Source: an uncultured Cytophagales bacterium (GTDB lineage: Bacteria > Bacteroidota > Bacteroidia > Cytophagales > Thermonemataceae). Taken from it: a stretch of 64,000 nt of DNA. A model generated the notes under the pieces. The model saw nothing but the letters and a program-made list of their open reading frames with translations, ran no database searches and was not told the origin of the DNA. Positions 18,205-28,617 of the stretch are shown piece after piece (the stretch's first letter is position 1; the number at the start of each line of letters is the position of its first letter). The stretch spans positions 1-64,000 of the forward strand of contig CALEMF010000091.1 in NCBI GenBank assembly GCA_937911505.1, given 5' to 3'. Position numbers and translations under genes: made by a program.

Positions 18205-18334
18205 GTAGATTTTTACTTTACCTATTGGTGATACAGTAAAGTGTAGCAATGGAAAGGCTACATGCTGCCGGACACAAAGAATGTAGGAAAAAATTGATAT
18301 TTTAAGGTCACCTAACTCAAAACTACCTATAACG

Positions 18335-19990
18335 ATGTCTATTTCAGAAGAAGAATACCGACGATACATTCAGAAAGTACTTGACATTCAAAAAAATAAA
18401 GATAATACATTTCTGACCGATGAAGACCTAGAAGCCATTGCTGAAGATTTGGGAATCTTAAAGCAAGATATTCTTGACGCACGGCAAAATTACTTGGCTA
18501 AAGGAAGGGGACACTTAAAGCACCATAATTGGGAACATGCGTTACAAGCCTTTGAAGAGGCTTTAATGCTTGGTCCCAATCACGAAGCATCTTTGCAAGG
18601 ATGTGCCGAGGCACATTACCACCTGTGGGCAGCTACCCAAAAAAGAGAGCATAAGGAAGAAGCACTTGCTTTTGCAGAGAGCTGCCTTAATATCAATCCT
18701 GAGAACCAGCAAGCATTCTACTTGATTAGCCAAATGAAAAAGGGAAATCAAGAAACCTTGCCAACCAATCTTGTAAAACAAAAAGAGGCAACACCAGCCC
18801 GTTTTCCTAGAAGATTTATTTCCTTTCTCTTTGTACCAGCGGTTATTGCGCTGATTGTCGCAATCGAAATTTTTTCTACAGATGAAAGCACTCCTGAGAG
18901 GGCTGTTGAGCAAGCAGAAGAAATAGTGGTAAAAAATGACAGAATGATAGAAGAATCTTTTATCGCATCCAACACACAAGGTCCTGTAATATGGGTCATC
19001 CGTTATACAAAGGAAGGTATTAAAGAAGATAACCGAACAAAAGAGTTTATTTATCACTATTACGCCTCCCTGATAGACCCTGCTACGCTACAAGAACGAA
19101 AAAAGGTACCCCTTTTGAAAACTACTGAGCCTGCTAATCCTAGCCAATACGTAGACATAGGTAGATTTTACGTATTTGACAATGCCGTGTACCACCACGA
19201 CAAGGTTAATAACCAACTTGTGATCAGAGATAGCTACACAGGAGTGGTGAAAGGTGATTTACGTACACTTGCCCTACAATATCCTGTTTTGAACGAAGGA
19301 GTCAGCTTGATAGCACGAGAACGTGACAACGGTTTTGAGCTGACAACCAAAAAGGGAAATACATTTTTTTATTATCCAGCAAGTGCCTTACTTCTATCAA
19401 AAGAAGAACAAAACGCCTTTCGTCGAGACCAGAAAAATCAACAGGGGTGGGTAACAAGCTACGTTTGGACACAAGAACAACAAGAAAAGAAGTTCTTTTT
19501 TACTTTATTAAAAACGAAGCAACCTCCCTTCTACTCTTCAAACCGCCCCTTGCGGACGTCGCTACCTAATGCTGAGCCAATCAGTAAATTAGGTGACCGA
19601 ATGTTTTTGGAAGCCGAACTACTCTACGGCGACCAAGAAGGGTGTGTCATCAAATTCTATAAAAATACAGGTGCTGACAAGCTAGAGGTCTATTTAACGC
19701 GTTTGGCGCTCGACGGAAGTGTAATCTGGGAGAAGCAATATCCTAAGGCGGTCATTTTTCAGAAAGAGACTTCTCCCAATCTAGGTATTTACAGCCATTC
19801 TCAGACAGTCATGCAAGTACTAAAAGTAAGGAATCAACTTTTATTGAGAACGCTTGACAAGATATATACAAGAGGAAAGAGACATAGAAGAGGAGAAGAT
19901 GCTTATTGCGATGTATTTGCTGCCATTGACTTCCAAACAGGTAAACTCCTGTGGGAATATTCACCTAATTGCCAAGTATTGGTGCAATAA
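18335..19990 (+). CDS. TPR-membrane-beta-propeller-like protein, copy 2
   Basis: A 551-residue paralogue of the 10535 gene. It shares MSISEEE, the YIQKxLxIQ helix, LKHHNW, the TPR-like region (55-135) with QAFYLISQMKK, one membrane helix (about 161-180) and an exported C-terminal domain ending TGKLLWEYSPNC. The conserved C-terminal Cys and the DPATLQERKK-type blade turn are kept; the linkers differ. It is flanked on both sides by DUF6232 genes on the opposite strand. No catalytic motif is visible. Role unknown. Confidence 0.8.
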   Translation: MSISEEEYRRYIQKVLDIQKNKDNTFLTDEDLEAIAEDLGILKQDILDARQNYLAKGRGHLKHHNWEHALQAFEEALMLGPNHEASLQGCAEAHYHLWAATQKREHKEEALAFAESCLNINPENQQAFYLISQMKKGNQETLPTNLVKQKEATPARFPRRFISFLFVPAVIALIVAIEIFSTDESTPERAVEQAEEIVVKNDRMIEESFIASNTQGPVIWVIRYTKEGIKEDNRTKEFIYHYYASLIDPATLQERKKVPLLKTTEPANPSQYVDIGRFYVFDNAVYHHDKVNNQLVIRDSYTGVVKGDLRTLALQYPVLNEGVSLIARERDNGFELTTKKGNTFFYYPASALLLSKEEQNAFRRDQKNQQGWVTSYVWTQEQQEKKFFFTLLKTKQPPFYSSNRPLRTSLPNAEPISKLGDRMFLEAELLYGDQEGCVIKFYKNTGADKLEVYLTRLALDGSVIWEKQYPKAVIFQKETSPNLGIYSHSQTVMQVLKVRNQLLLRTLDKIYTRGKRHRRGEDAYCDVFAAIDFQTGKLLWEYSPNCQVLVQ

Positions 19991-20016
19991 ATAAGCGAAG
20001 CTTATATTTCGCTTAT
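19991..20016 (+). terminator. Hairpin after TPR/propeller copy 2
   Basis: ATAAGCGAA and TTCGCTTAT form a 9-bp stem immediately after the stop codon. The 3' tract is only moderately T-rich, so termination is likely but not certain. Confidence 0.6.
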
Positions 20017-20124
20017 CGAATAGTTTCTTCTTTATAGTGATTTTTTCCTAAGGCTTATTTACGAAAATACTTTAGTGAGTAATATCGTAGACAGACCGAC
20101 ATACTCTAGGTATACCTCAACAAC

Positions 20125-20610
20125 CTACCCTACCTGATAGGTAGTCTGCTTCTGTTTGGTCTGGTACTTTTTATAAGCTTTTTTCAAGGCTTCTGCTACT
20201 TGCTCTACATACGTTTTATCAGTATCTACAATAATGTCTCTTTCTCTACCGCCTGTATTAATCTTCAAAGCATATTTTCTCTGCGAAAGTAGGGCATAAC
20301 CTACCCCAGCTATAGTCACTACGAGTCCAGCTACTGCGGTAATATCGTTCAGGGTAGCATTCCAAGCGAGTATTACGGCCTCTGATGGATACATACGAAT
20401 AAGCCCAGACAACAATAATAAAATACCCAGTATCGCCACTACTACACCTACAATGGGATAGGTCGCTTTCTTATAGATATTGAACCTACGAATACTTCCT
20501 ATGTGATAGTTGGTATGATTGACGTGTAAGTATTCTTTTGTGATGAAAACACCGTTTACATCACTGTACAACTTCGTTTCTTCTATGCTTTTATTCTCGA
20601 GATTTATCAT
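20125..20610 (-). CDS. DUF6232-family membrane protein, copy 2
   Basis: 161 residues with the layout of the 17531 product: N-terminal sheet (VNGVFITKEYLHVNHTNYHIGSIRRF), two membrane helices separated by a loop with the shared MYPSEAVILAW-type motif (FPSDDIIETW in copy 1), then a cytoplasmic tail (GRERDIIVDTDKTYVEQVAEAL). The shared features support gene duplication. It converges with the copy-2 TPR gene. Function unknown. Confidence 0.76.
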   Translation of the reverse strand: MINLENKSIEETKLYSDVNGVFITKEYLHVNHTNYHIGSIRRFNIYKKATYPIVGVVVAILGILLLLSGLIRMYPSEAVILAWNATLNDITAVAGLVVTIAGVGYALLSQRKYALKINTGGRERDIIVDTDKTYVEQVAEALKKAYKKYQTKQKQTTYQVG

Positions 20611-20649
20611 CGTATCTTAAATTACAGGGTGAATAATTTTACTGTAATT

Positions 20650-20672
20650 AGTAATGAAAGATTAATACCAAA
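20650..20672 (-). promoter_or_regulatory. Conserved element upstream of DUF6232 copy 2
   Basis: Twenty-two of 23 bases match 18099-18121, in the same orientation and 39 bp from the start codon. Such conservation outside the duplicated genes argues for a functional promoter or operator. Confidence 0.6.
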
Positions 20673-20796
20673 CCTTCACATTCAGCCACTGGACTAATAA
20701 GCGAGACTTTTTGTTGATTGGTACTATAATACTGTAGAGAAGAAACAACAAAAGCAGGGTGTTTTATCCTTATGTATTTATTTGAGAAGAAGTGTT

Positions 20797-23112
20797 TTAG
20801 AAGGGGTACCCGATGGCTAGGTTATAAGTAAGGTTATCTCTACGCCAAGAGCGATCGGTAAAGTCAATATTCTGTATGACCCAGTCTGCAGGGCGGCGGA
20901 GTGCCACGCCCACGTCGAAGCGTACCACAATGAATGAAACATCCAAGCGTATCCCCGCCCCAGTTCCTATAGCGAGCTGCTCGTAAAAGCGATCCCATTC
21001 AAACACCCCTCCGGGCCGCTCAGTATCTCTGTTAGCCAGCCATACATTTCCTGCATCTACAAAAAGGGCTCCCTTAACGGCAGAAGTAATATCGAAGCGG
21101 TATTCAGTGTTTGCTTCTAGACGAATATCACCAGCACTTTGCACAAAGGTAGTTTCTAAAGAGCTGTTCTCGTCTCTAAAAATACCAGGGCCTACACTTC
21201 TGACAGGAAAAGCCCGAATACTATTGGGACCACCAATGGCGTACTGTTTAAAAAAAGGAAGAACGCGTGAGTTACCATATGGAAGCCCTACATTGACTAG
21301 TAAGCGATTGACCAGCTTGGTTTTTTTCGAAAGACGCTGATAGTACCTAAACTCCGTACCGAAGCGTGCGTATTGTGCGAAGGGAACCCCTAACAACTCG
21401 TAGGGTTGCCCTTCATCTACGGGCGCGTTGGCCGCCCTGTAGATCAAGTTAAGCGCATTACCAGCAGTTTCTACAGAGCCTCTAAAGTAAAAATTACTTC
21501 TTTTTTCACCTTTTAGTAAGTCATTGTAGGTATAGTTGTACTGGGCGGCTACTACAAACTGTTGCTCTAGGCTGTTGGCTACCAGTTGATTTTCGATATC
21601 TGCTTCTACGGTTTCATTATTCAGAATAGAATTCTGATAGGTAATGACAAGCGGGTTGAGTTGGTGAGATTTTGCCAAAGTCTCTTTCCACTCGTAGCCA
21701 AACTCTAGGTCTAGTACATTGGTGGTCAGCAAGGGGGAGTAAGTGATACGGCGATAGAAAGGCTTAATACGTGTATAAAAATTGAATTTATTATAGCTAT
21801 TCTCAATATTAAAGGGGACAAGTAAGTAAGGGAACGTGAGCTCTACCCCTGCCCCTAGCCACCAAATATAATCTATGGTGCTTTGTGTGCTAAATTGTCG
21901 TTGTAGACCTCCTTCTAAGGTAATGCTAAATTGCTCTGCGCCTCTAAATAAATTACGATTGGTCTCTGTAATCTTAATGTCAGGAGTGAAAAATCCGTTG
22001 GACTGCGTAGCGGCAGTTAATTCTACGCTTAGACTTCTACGAGGAATGGGGGTAAGGAGTACGTTGGCATCTAGATAGTGATTGGCGCTGGTATCTGCCT
22101 CAAATTTAATATTGACAAACTTAAACGTACCCAAGTCGGATAGTTTTCTAACTGACGATTGATGGGCTTCTTGGTCGTAGCGTCTCCCTGTATCTAAGAG
22201 TATACTTCGCTCGAATAAAGCTGGACGGTAATTGATTTCTGGCGCAATAAGCTGGAAGTCTTGGTACGTCAAGGTATCTAGGCGCCTTGTGCTGTCAGCA
22301 GCTTCTATGTCATAGTCTGTGAAGATGTCAATATCGTGAATGGTATAGGGATACAAGCTTTTGTTAGGCGCATCTTCTTTTACTTTTAGATATAAGCTTA
22401 CGGCGGGCTGGTAGGCTGTTGCTGAGTCGCGCGTCCCTACCGTTGTATCTGCTTCAAACAAGAGGTACTTATCTGAGAAGAAATAATAGCCTGCTTTTTT
22501 TAAAGCGTTGTTGAGCCGCTCTCTTTCTTTCTTCATTACCTCTAGGTTGTAAGGCTTTCCTATTTCCAGAAGTGCTTCCTTTTTAAGTCCGTATAATATT
22601 CGGTCTATGGCTTTTGTACTGTCATCTGGATAATGAATAGATTGTATCAGGTAAGGAGGATGTATAGCGGCTTCGTACAAAAGACTCATATATTTATCCT
22701 TCTTTCGCTCCTTTTCTGTGACAGTAACTGTACTTCTAAAGTGACCGTTATTTTCTAAACGATTGCCGATAAGTTGTTTTACACGCTCGTTGTAGCGCTC
22801 GTTATAAAGTACAGGTGCTTCTCCTAATTTGTTTTTTAACCAATAGCGAATGCCTTTACCAGTAGGCTCGCCTGCGATGTTATAAATCCATAACCCTAAG
22901 CGCATACCCAAAAACTTTTTATTAGGGGTAGGAGAAAGTACTTCCTCTACTTCTTCTTTCAAAGCCTTGGGCGCTTTATAATCCTCTGAGGTAATTTTCA
23001 CTGTAGCGCCTGTATAAAGCTGTTCACCGGGAGATAAATACTTGGAGGCAGAGCAGCTTGCCAAGAGAAAAAATAGAATAAAAATACTTACGGGAATAAA
23101 AGGCTTGTACAT
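20797..23112 (-). CDS. tamL: TamL, BamA-superfamily outer-membrane lipoprotein
   Basis: 771 residues. The lipoprotein signal ends at LLASC (Cys20), followed by SASKYLSPGEQL, the typical opening of Bacteroidota TamL. POTRA-like repeats (about 40-380) precede a 16-strand barrel of the BamA/Omp85 type with the lid-loop motif IRAFPVRSVGPG and a C-terminal strand ending YPF. In Bacteroidota TamL replaces TamA and works with TamB in envelope or outer-membrane biogenesis. It follows tamB by 174 bp on the same strand. Confidence 0.92.
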   Translation of the reverse strand: MYKPFIPVSIFILFFLLASCSASKYLSPGEQLYTGATVKITSEDYKAPKALKEEVEEVLSPTPNKKFLGMRLGLWIYNIAGEPTGKGIRYWLKNKLGEAPVLYNERYNERVKQLIGNRLENNGHFRSTVTVTEKERKKDKYMSLLYEAAIHPPYLIQSIHYPDDSTKAIDRILYGLKKEALLEIGKPYNLEVMKKERERLNNALKKAGYYFFSDKYLLFEADTTVGTRDSATAYQPAVSLYLKVKEDAPNKSLYPYTIHDIDIFTDYDIEAADSTRRLDTLTYQDFQLIAPEINYRPALFERSILLDTGRRYDQEAHQSSVRKLSDLGTFKFVNIKFEADTSANHYLDANVLLTPIPRRSLSVELTAATQSNGFFTPDIKITETNRNLFRGAEQFSITLEGGLQRQFSTQSTIDYIWWLGAGVELTFPYLLVPFNIENSYNKFNFYTRIKPFYRRITYSPLLTTNVLDLEFGYEWKETLAKSHQLNPLVITYQNSILNNETVEADIENQLVANSLEQQFVVAAQYNYTYNDLLKGEKRSNFYFRGSVETAGNALNLIYRAANAPVDEGQPYELLGVPFAQYARFGTEFRYYQRLSKKTKLVNRLLVNVGLPYGNSRVLPFFKQYAIGGPNSIRAFPVRSVGPGIFRDENSSLETTFVQSAGDIRLEANTEYRFDITSAVKGALFVDAGNVWLANRDTERPGGVFEWDRFYEQLAIGTGAGIRLDVSFIVVRFDVGVALRRPADWVIQNIDFTDRSWRRDNLTYNLAIGYPF

Positions 23113-23286
23113 AAAAAATCAACTATGGAAGACGTTTAAGCTTTTACTATTTTAACTACGTTGAGCTACACTTCGTTTCGGTGCTAAAAAATGACTAAAG
23201 CCCAACCATATTTCGTTACCTTTCTAGTCAAATTTTCTTTCATTTTCGGTCAAAAACAAAGTGTCTAAATAACCTCAAGGTACTAT

Positions 23287-26200
23287 TTACTCTTCGTCTT
23301 CTTTTCTAAATAAATCTTTAAATTTTCTAAAGTCTCTAGTAAATATAATCGATACCCCACTGGCATTAACAGTTTCGGTAGTCATAGCACGCTTTTCTAG
23401 GTTGAATACACGTAACTTGTAGCGGCCATCAGGGGTAATTTTATATTCGATCACAATGTCCGTATTGAGAGATTGGGCTTGTTGTTCTTCCTCTTCTTGC
23501 TGGTCGAGCCCAAATGTTCCACCAACAGAGACAGAAACGCGGTTATCTAATAACGACTTCTTAACATTTACGCTCAAATCTGTCTGTCGGTCAATATCTC
23601 CCTGCTGATCTACTTCTTCGTAAGAGTCTACGCCTACACTGACGTCTACCCCTTTGATGTATCGGTCTGATAGTTTATTCAACTGAGCATTTAATAGTTC
23701 GCTTACACTTCCTTGCCAGTCACCACCACCCGTAGTATTGAATACTGCCGACTCAGCGATGAAGTTATTGAGCACGAGTAGAGCAAACACCTGTTTGTTC
23801 AACTCGGACTCATCCTCGTTGAGCTGCTTTACTTTGGCTTGGATTAAGCTATTATTGGTATTGATGCGTGCTTCTTCTGGATAAGTAAGGTCAAAGTCAA
23901 TGTCTGGTCTTAGGGCACGCCCTTCCAAGTTAAGGTACACCCAAAAAAGTTGATTCACACGGTATATATCCGCTTCATCGCTTTCTATTTGGTTAGCCAC
24001 TAGGTTGTAGGATGGACTTTCTACCTCGTACTTCGCCCTGAGGTTCAAGAGCGGTTCATAAGGATTTCCAGACCAAGAAACGCTGCTGCCTTCTACAAGG
24101 GTAAATTCTTTACGAATTACTTCATACAGCATAATCTTGTAGTAGCCAGTACTGATCTCGTACAAACCAGTTAGGCTCATGTCACCTTGAGGAGTCATTT
24201 GTAGGCTTAGGTTACCACCACCTTCTACCGATACTTCATCTCCCCGATACGGGTCGAGTAAAGCCTTGATGTGTGTACCTTGTTCTACTTCTAGGGCAGC
24301 TTCTAGGCTAATTCCTAAGAAAGCCTCCATTGGTTTACTTTGTTTTTTTCTAAGTAAACTATCTCGCTTAGGATGGCTTTTGTCTACAAAACGTACCACA
24401 TTGTTACTTCGCTCTACACTTGCAAACTCTGAGGGGATGTATACGTAAGTAAGGTCTGTTCGTTTGTCTACTTTAAGTTTTGAGCGGATAATCGGCTGCC
24501 GCTCATTACCGCGTATGCTGGCGTCTACATCGGCAATAAGTACGCCAAAGTAGGTGTCGTTGTCTTCTCGGGTGCTGTTTAAAAAAGTAAAGTTATCGGC
24601 GCTGATGTCCAAGTTAAAGTCAAAATTTAGGTAGTTTTTTGTTAAAATATCACCGTCAATTTTAATCGGATTATTGAGGGAGTCTAAAATGGTAAACTCA
24701 TCGAAGTGCATACCTGTTTTGTCAAGTCGTATCCGCTCTTCTGGTAAGTTGACTAGTGTATTAAACATATTGATGCGTACCTTAGACTGCTCGAAATGCA
24801 TTTGCCCATCCAAATCTGGCTCAGCAGGAATACCAGTTACCTTAAGTTTACCCTCTATGTGACCTTCACCATCTGAAAGTGCTCCAGATGAAAGCATTTC
24901 TATTGCTTTTAATTCAAACTTGTTGATAGCGAGTACAAAGTCTAAAGGCGCTTCAGGTTGGTCTAATTGATAAAAGCCTTTGAGGCGAAGGTCGTTTTGT
25001 GCCCCCTTTACCTTGAGGGTAGCTTGGTAGCGCTGTACATTGGTCTTATTATTGGCAACCAGAGAGATATCCCCAAACAAGTAGTCGTATAACTGGAAGT
25101 CTTCCACAACGATATTTGCATCGAGTAGGGGTGTTTCAAGGAGTTGATCAATCTGTATTTTTCCTTCTATTATACCTCTTGCGAGCGTGTCTTCATTGTT
25201 GAGTTCTTTTGTTAAGAAGCCCAAATCTAAATGTTCTATGATAACCTGAAGCTGATCTTTTCCTTGTAAGTCAATTTCAATTTGTTGTTCTTGATAAGCG
25301 AGACGGAAATGATGGGTCTCAAAGCGGCGATCGCCAAAGCGGATATAATTGTCTGCTGGAATTTGCCACGTAAGCCCGTTAATAAGTTGCTCTGGGGAAA
25401 GGTGCAAATGGTAGGCATGGTTAGCGGGATCGACTACTTTCAAACTACCACCGAGGTTAAAATCTTGTTGCTCATCTTTTCCCTTTGTAAAGTTTACACG
25501 TAAAAGCCCCGCTTGTATCTGACTGGTGAGTGCCAAGTCGTTTAACTGTAAAGAGTCGCTTAGTTGCAAACGGTCTATCGTCAACGCACCTGTAAGGGTG
25601 CTAGGGTCGTTGTCGATATTAAGTTGTAGATTTTTCAAACGTTGCGTCCCATAAACGGCTTCAGAAATACGTGTCTTAGCGCTTAGTTGTTGTTCTTGGC
25701 TGTTAAAATCAACATGAATGGTATCTAGCTGTAAGGTCGTCAGATCAGGTAAAAATAAGGCCCAAGTAGCGGGCTGGTTTTCTAAGTGAATGTCTAGATC
25801 AAAGTTGACAGGTGGAAGCTGACGGGTGGTATCCTCAAAATAAGGAAAGTACTGATTGAAAAGCCGTTGCATATGAATAACAGGCGCCTCACTTAGTGGG
25901 AAGTCACCTTGTGCGCGAGCTTGTATAATATTGGAAGCAAGCGTCACTTCTGCATGGCTACTGTCTCTCAGCGCGTCTACATGTACATAATTGAGTGGTA
26001 AACGCTCGGCTTCTTGATATATCTCTAATGAATCAAGGTGTAGCTTAGCTTGTATCTGTTGCAAATCTATCCCCTCTCCTGCTATCTCGGCTTTGGTAGC
26101 TACTTCTATAGAAGAAGCACTTAACTGGAGTGCTTTCAAATCCAACTTCTCCAAATCAATTTTTGCAGAATAGACTGGCGTAGTACGGTTAAAATCGGCT

Positions 26201-28230
26201 GCCAGTTGGCTGTCAAGCTGCAAGTTGGGGTCAGTAGCCTTGAGCGTCCCTTCAAAGGATTGTTGCTTTACCTTGCCTGCGAGGACAATGTCTTTATAAT
26301 TGTAACGCTGGTAGCCAAACTGTTGAATCGTCCACTCCACCTGTGCTTGCAGGTTTTGCGCGATGTCGAAACCATTTCCCTCAGCTTCTAAAGTAGAAGA
26401 AAAGGTGGTCAAACTGGTATCTCCTAAGATTTTCCCAAGATGCACCTGCTCAGTTTGCGCTGCCACTTTAAATCGCTGCCCCTGCTTATTGACGGCTGCC
26501 TTTACATCACCTAAGGTAGTAATCAGTTGTGCCTCTGCGGCAAAGCGTTCTAAACCACCTCGATAACTTGCTGTAAGTGTAAGCCACTCTGGTAAGTTGA
26601 GAGAGGTACCCGATAACCAAGGTTGTATGTCTTGGCGATGGGTGCGGGTGTTAGTTGTTATATCTAGTTGGAGCCGTTCTGGTTGCAAGATTTCTTGTAG
26701 CGTACCCTCCATACTGAGGGTAGTTTTACTTAACGCCTCGAGTGTAAAAGCTTCTATTTGAAGCTGCTGCCAAGTACCCTTTACTTTTGTTTGTAGGGTA
26801 ATGGGATTATTCAATTGCTTTAGGTAATTGTTCTGCGCCAGCACAGGCAATAGCTGTTTTACTTCTTGTGGTGAAATATGTAGTATTTCTACTTCGTAGT
26901 CAAGACTTGTAGTGGGTGCTTGTAATTGCGCAAAGCTTTGGTAGCTAAGCTGTAAGTTTTGTTGGAGTTTACTTTGGTCAGTTTGTAAAGAAAAATCCTG
27001 CAGTGTTAGTTGTTGGTTGGTAACAGAAAGTGCCGTCTGAAAATTTTTTAAGGTAAAACCGCTTGTATCTTTGAAGGCGAGTTGTTCTAATTTTACACCC
27101 AATTGGTCTTTTTTCCAAGTAAAATCTTCTAACAATAGTTGCAATCCTTGTACGTCGATGTGTGCATAATCAAAGCCCGGCTGGCGAGGTTGTGTATCGT
27201 CGTGGTAGGCCACTTGGCTGTCTTGGATGGTGAGGGTTTTGGTGGCCAGTTGCCAACCGAAATATGGAAAACTGAGTCCATCAGCCTCATCAGCAGGTGC
27301 TTGTGAAGCTTTACTTTCTGTAGTCGTCGTATTGGGGATTCCCGTGTGGTAAGCGGCACTGGTTTTTTGAATGGTAATACGTTCAAGGTCAACCCGTTGT
27401 TGGTTAAGATCAATCTCGTTGGCTACTGCTTCCATCTTTGTAATATTGAGTGCAGTGGTTTGCGCGGTACTTTTGTCTTTAAGATACACCTCTCCTTGTT
27501 GTATTACTACTTTTCCTACCTCGATAGTAGGCAGGACACTAGTACTTTCCTCTACTTCGGTAGGAGGAGGTGCTTGTTTTTCTTTCACAGGGGTAGTAAA
27601 CATCTTAAAGTGGCTCTGCGCCATGGTAGCCTGTTCTACACGATAAATCTGCTCAATGAGGTCAGTTTGGTCAAGTTCGGCGGTAAAACTACCTAAGTAG
27701 GTGTCTACTTCTAGACCACTTAGGGCATCTTCCATTTTAAAGTGGACTTTTGTAAGCGCTATTTCTCCCCACATAAATACCCCCCAAGCACTAGGCTGGC
27801 TTGTGGTGGTAGTATCTTCTTCACTGCTAAAGGCTTCTACAATATAATCAAAGTTAAAAGCATCTTGGGTTCTTTTGATATAGGCTTTGGTTTGGGTGAG
27901 GGAGATCTCATTGATTTCTACTTTTTTCTGCAATAAGGCGGGTAGATTCACCATTACATCTAGTTGCTCTACGTACAAAAGGGTATCTGCTTTCAAGTCT
28001 TTTACGTATACCTCTTCCAAATGAAGAGTATGTACAAGTCCTACCCTGATTTTTCCTATGGCTATGCGGTCGCCTAGCTTCTCTTCTAGAAAAGCTTCTA
28101 CTTTTTTGGTGATGAGGTCTTGGGTTTGTGGTAAAGATAAAGCAAGAAATAGCAATCCCAGTAAGCCTACCACACTAATGAGCAGTATTTTTAATCCTTT
28201 GAGTGTATACGTAGCAATTTTTGATGGCAT
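23287..28230 (-). CDS. tamB: Translocation and assembly module protein TamB
   Basis: A very long protein (1647 aa) with a single N-terminal membrane anchor (about 9-33), an AsmA-like start (DLITKKVEAFLEEKLGDRI), a long repetitive beta-helical groove of alternating amphipathic strands, and a C-terminal DUF490 domain (about 1250-1630, with LTGLYEISTGYYKIML and GNPYEPLLNLRAKYEVESP). TamB spans the periplasm as a lipid- or protein-conducting bridge from the inner membrane to the TamL barrel. Bacteroidota versions are often this long. The order tamB-tamL is as expected for the complex. Confidence 0.94.
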   Translation of the reverse strand: MPSKIATYTLKGLKILLISVVGLLGLLFLALSLPQTQDLITKKVEAFLEEKLGDRIAIGKIRVGLVHTLHLEEVYVKDLKADTLLYVEQLDVMVNLPALLQKKVEINEISLTQTKAYIKRTQDAFNFDYIVEAFSSEEDTTTTSQPSAWGVFMWGEIALTKVHFKMEDALSGLEVDTYLGSFTAELDQTDLIEQIYRVEQATMAQSHFKMFTTPVKEKQAPPPTEVEESTSVLPTIEVGKVVIQQGEVYLKDKSTAQTTALNITKMEAVANEIDLNQQRVDLERITIQKTSAAYHTGIPNTTTTESKASQAPADEADGLSFPYFGWQLATKTLTIQDSQVAYHDDTQPRQPGFDYAHIDVQGLQLLLEDFTWKKDQLGVKLEQLAFKDTSGFTLKNFQTALSVTNQQLTLQDFSLQTDQSKLQQNLQLSYQSFAQLQAPTTSLDYEVEILHISPQEVKQLLPVLAQNNYLKQLNNPITLQTKVKGTWQQLQIEAFTLEALSKTTLSMEGTLQEILQPERLQLDITTNTRTHRQDIQPWLSGTSLNLPEWLTLTASYRGGLERFAAEAQLITTLGDVKAAVNKQGQRFKVAAQTEQVHLGKILGDTSLTTFSSTLEAEGNGFDIAQNLQAQVEWTIQQFGYQRYNYKDIVLAGKVKQQSFEGTLKATDPNLQLDSQLAADFNRTTPVYSAKIDLEKLDLKALQLSASSIEVATKAEIAGEGIDLQQIQAKLHLDSLEIYQEAERLPLNYVHVDALRDSSHAEVTLASNIIQARAQGDFPLSEAPVIHMQRLFNQYFPYFEDTTRQLPPVNFDLDIHLENQPATWALFLPDLTTLQLDTIHVDFNSQEQQLSAKTRISEAVYGTQRLKNLQLNIDNDPSTLTGALTIDRLQLSDSLQLNDLALTSQIQAGLLRVNFTKGKDEQQDFNLGGSLKVVDPANHAYHLHLSPEQLINGLTWQIPADNYIRFGDRRFETHHFRLAYQEQQIEIDLQGKDQLQVIIEHLDLGFLTKELNNEDTLARGIIEGKIQIDQLLETPLLDANIVVEDFQLYDYLFGDISLVANNKTNVQRYQATLKVKGAQNDLRLKGFYQLDQPEAPLDFVLAINKFELKAIEMLSSGALSDGEGHIEGKLKVTGIPAEPDLDGQMHFEQSKVRINMFNTLVNLPEERIRLDKTGMHFDEFTILDSLNNPIKIDGDILTKNYLNFDFNLDISADNFTFLNSTREDNDTYFGVLIADVDASIRGNERQPIIRSKLKVDKRTDLTYVYIPSEFASVERSNNVVRFVDKSHPKRDSLLRKKQSKPMEAFLGISLEAALEVEQGTHIKALLDPYRGDEVSVEGGGNLSLQMTPQGDMSLTGLYEISTGYYKIMLYEVIRKEFTLVEGSSVSWSGNPYEPLLNLRAKYEVESPSYNLVANQIESDEADIYRVNQLFWVYLNLEGRALRPDIDFDLTYPEEARINTNNSLIQAKVKQLNEDESELNKQVFALLVLNNFIAESAVFNTTGGGDWQGSVSELLNAQLNKLSDRYIKGVDVSVGVDSYEEVDQQGDIDRQTDLSVNVKKSLLDNRVSVSVGGTFGLDQQEEEEQQAQSLNTDIVIEYKITPDGRYKLRVFNLEKRAMTTETVNASGVSIIFTRDFRKFKDLFRKEDEE

Positions 28231-28315
28231 AAGTTGAAGAATGGTACTAATGCTAAGTGTAAAAATTGTGTTCCAAGACTAATATATCTACCATCAAATC
28301 TGAAGTATGTTCAAA

Positions 28316-28337
28316 AAAATAGCTTTAAAGCTATTTT
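28316..28337 (-). terminator. Palindromic hairpin with T run upstream of tamB
   Basis: A perfect 22-bp palindrome (AAAATAGC arms, TTTAAA loop) followed on the minus strand by seven T. It points the same way as tamB, yet no gene ends before it. The only open stretch ending there is a 38-codon frame without a start codon (28331-28447). The rest of the 387-bp gap to ompA shows a TCTACAT motif near 28415 and nothing else recognisable. Confidence 0.7.
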
Positions 28338-28617
28338 CTGTAGATGATTTGATTCTTTTTTTTTGCTTGTTCACTCGTAAGTAAGCCGCCTTTTTCCTCA
28401 ATGTGGGTAAAGTATTCTACATTTTTTTGTGAGATTACCCTTTCGTTTCAATCCTTACACTAGCTAAATAGCCTGTTTATTCATTGTTCAAATATCTAAT
28501 ATTCAATTACTTATATACGAATCTCTTCTATCTAACCTAGTAGCCTAGATAAGCGGCTGGTTTCATTTTTGGCCTTTACAAAGGCAATAGACATCCATCA
28601 AATTTAAATTTATACAT

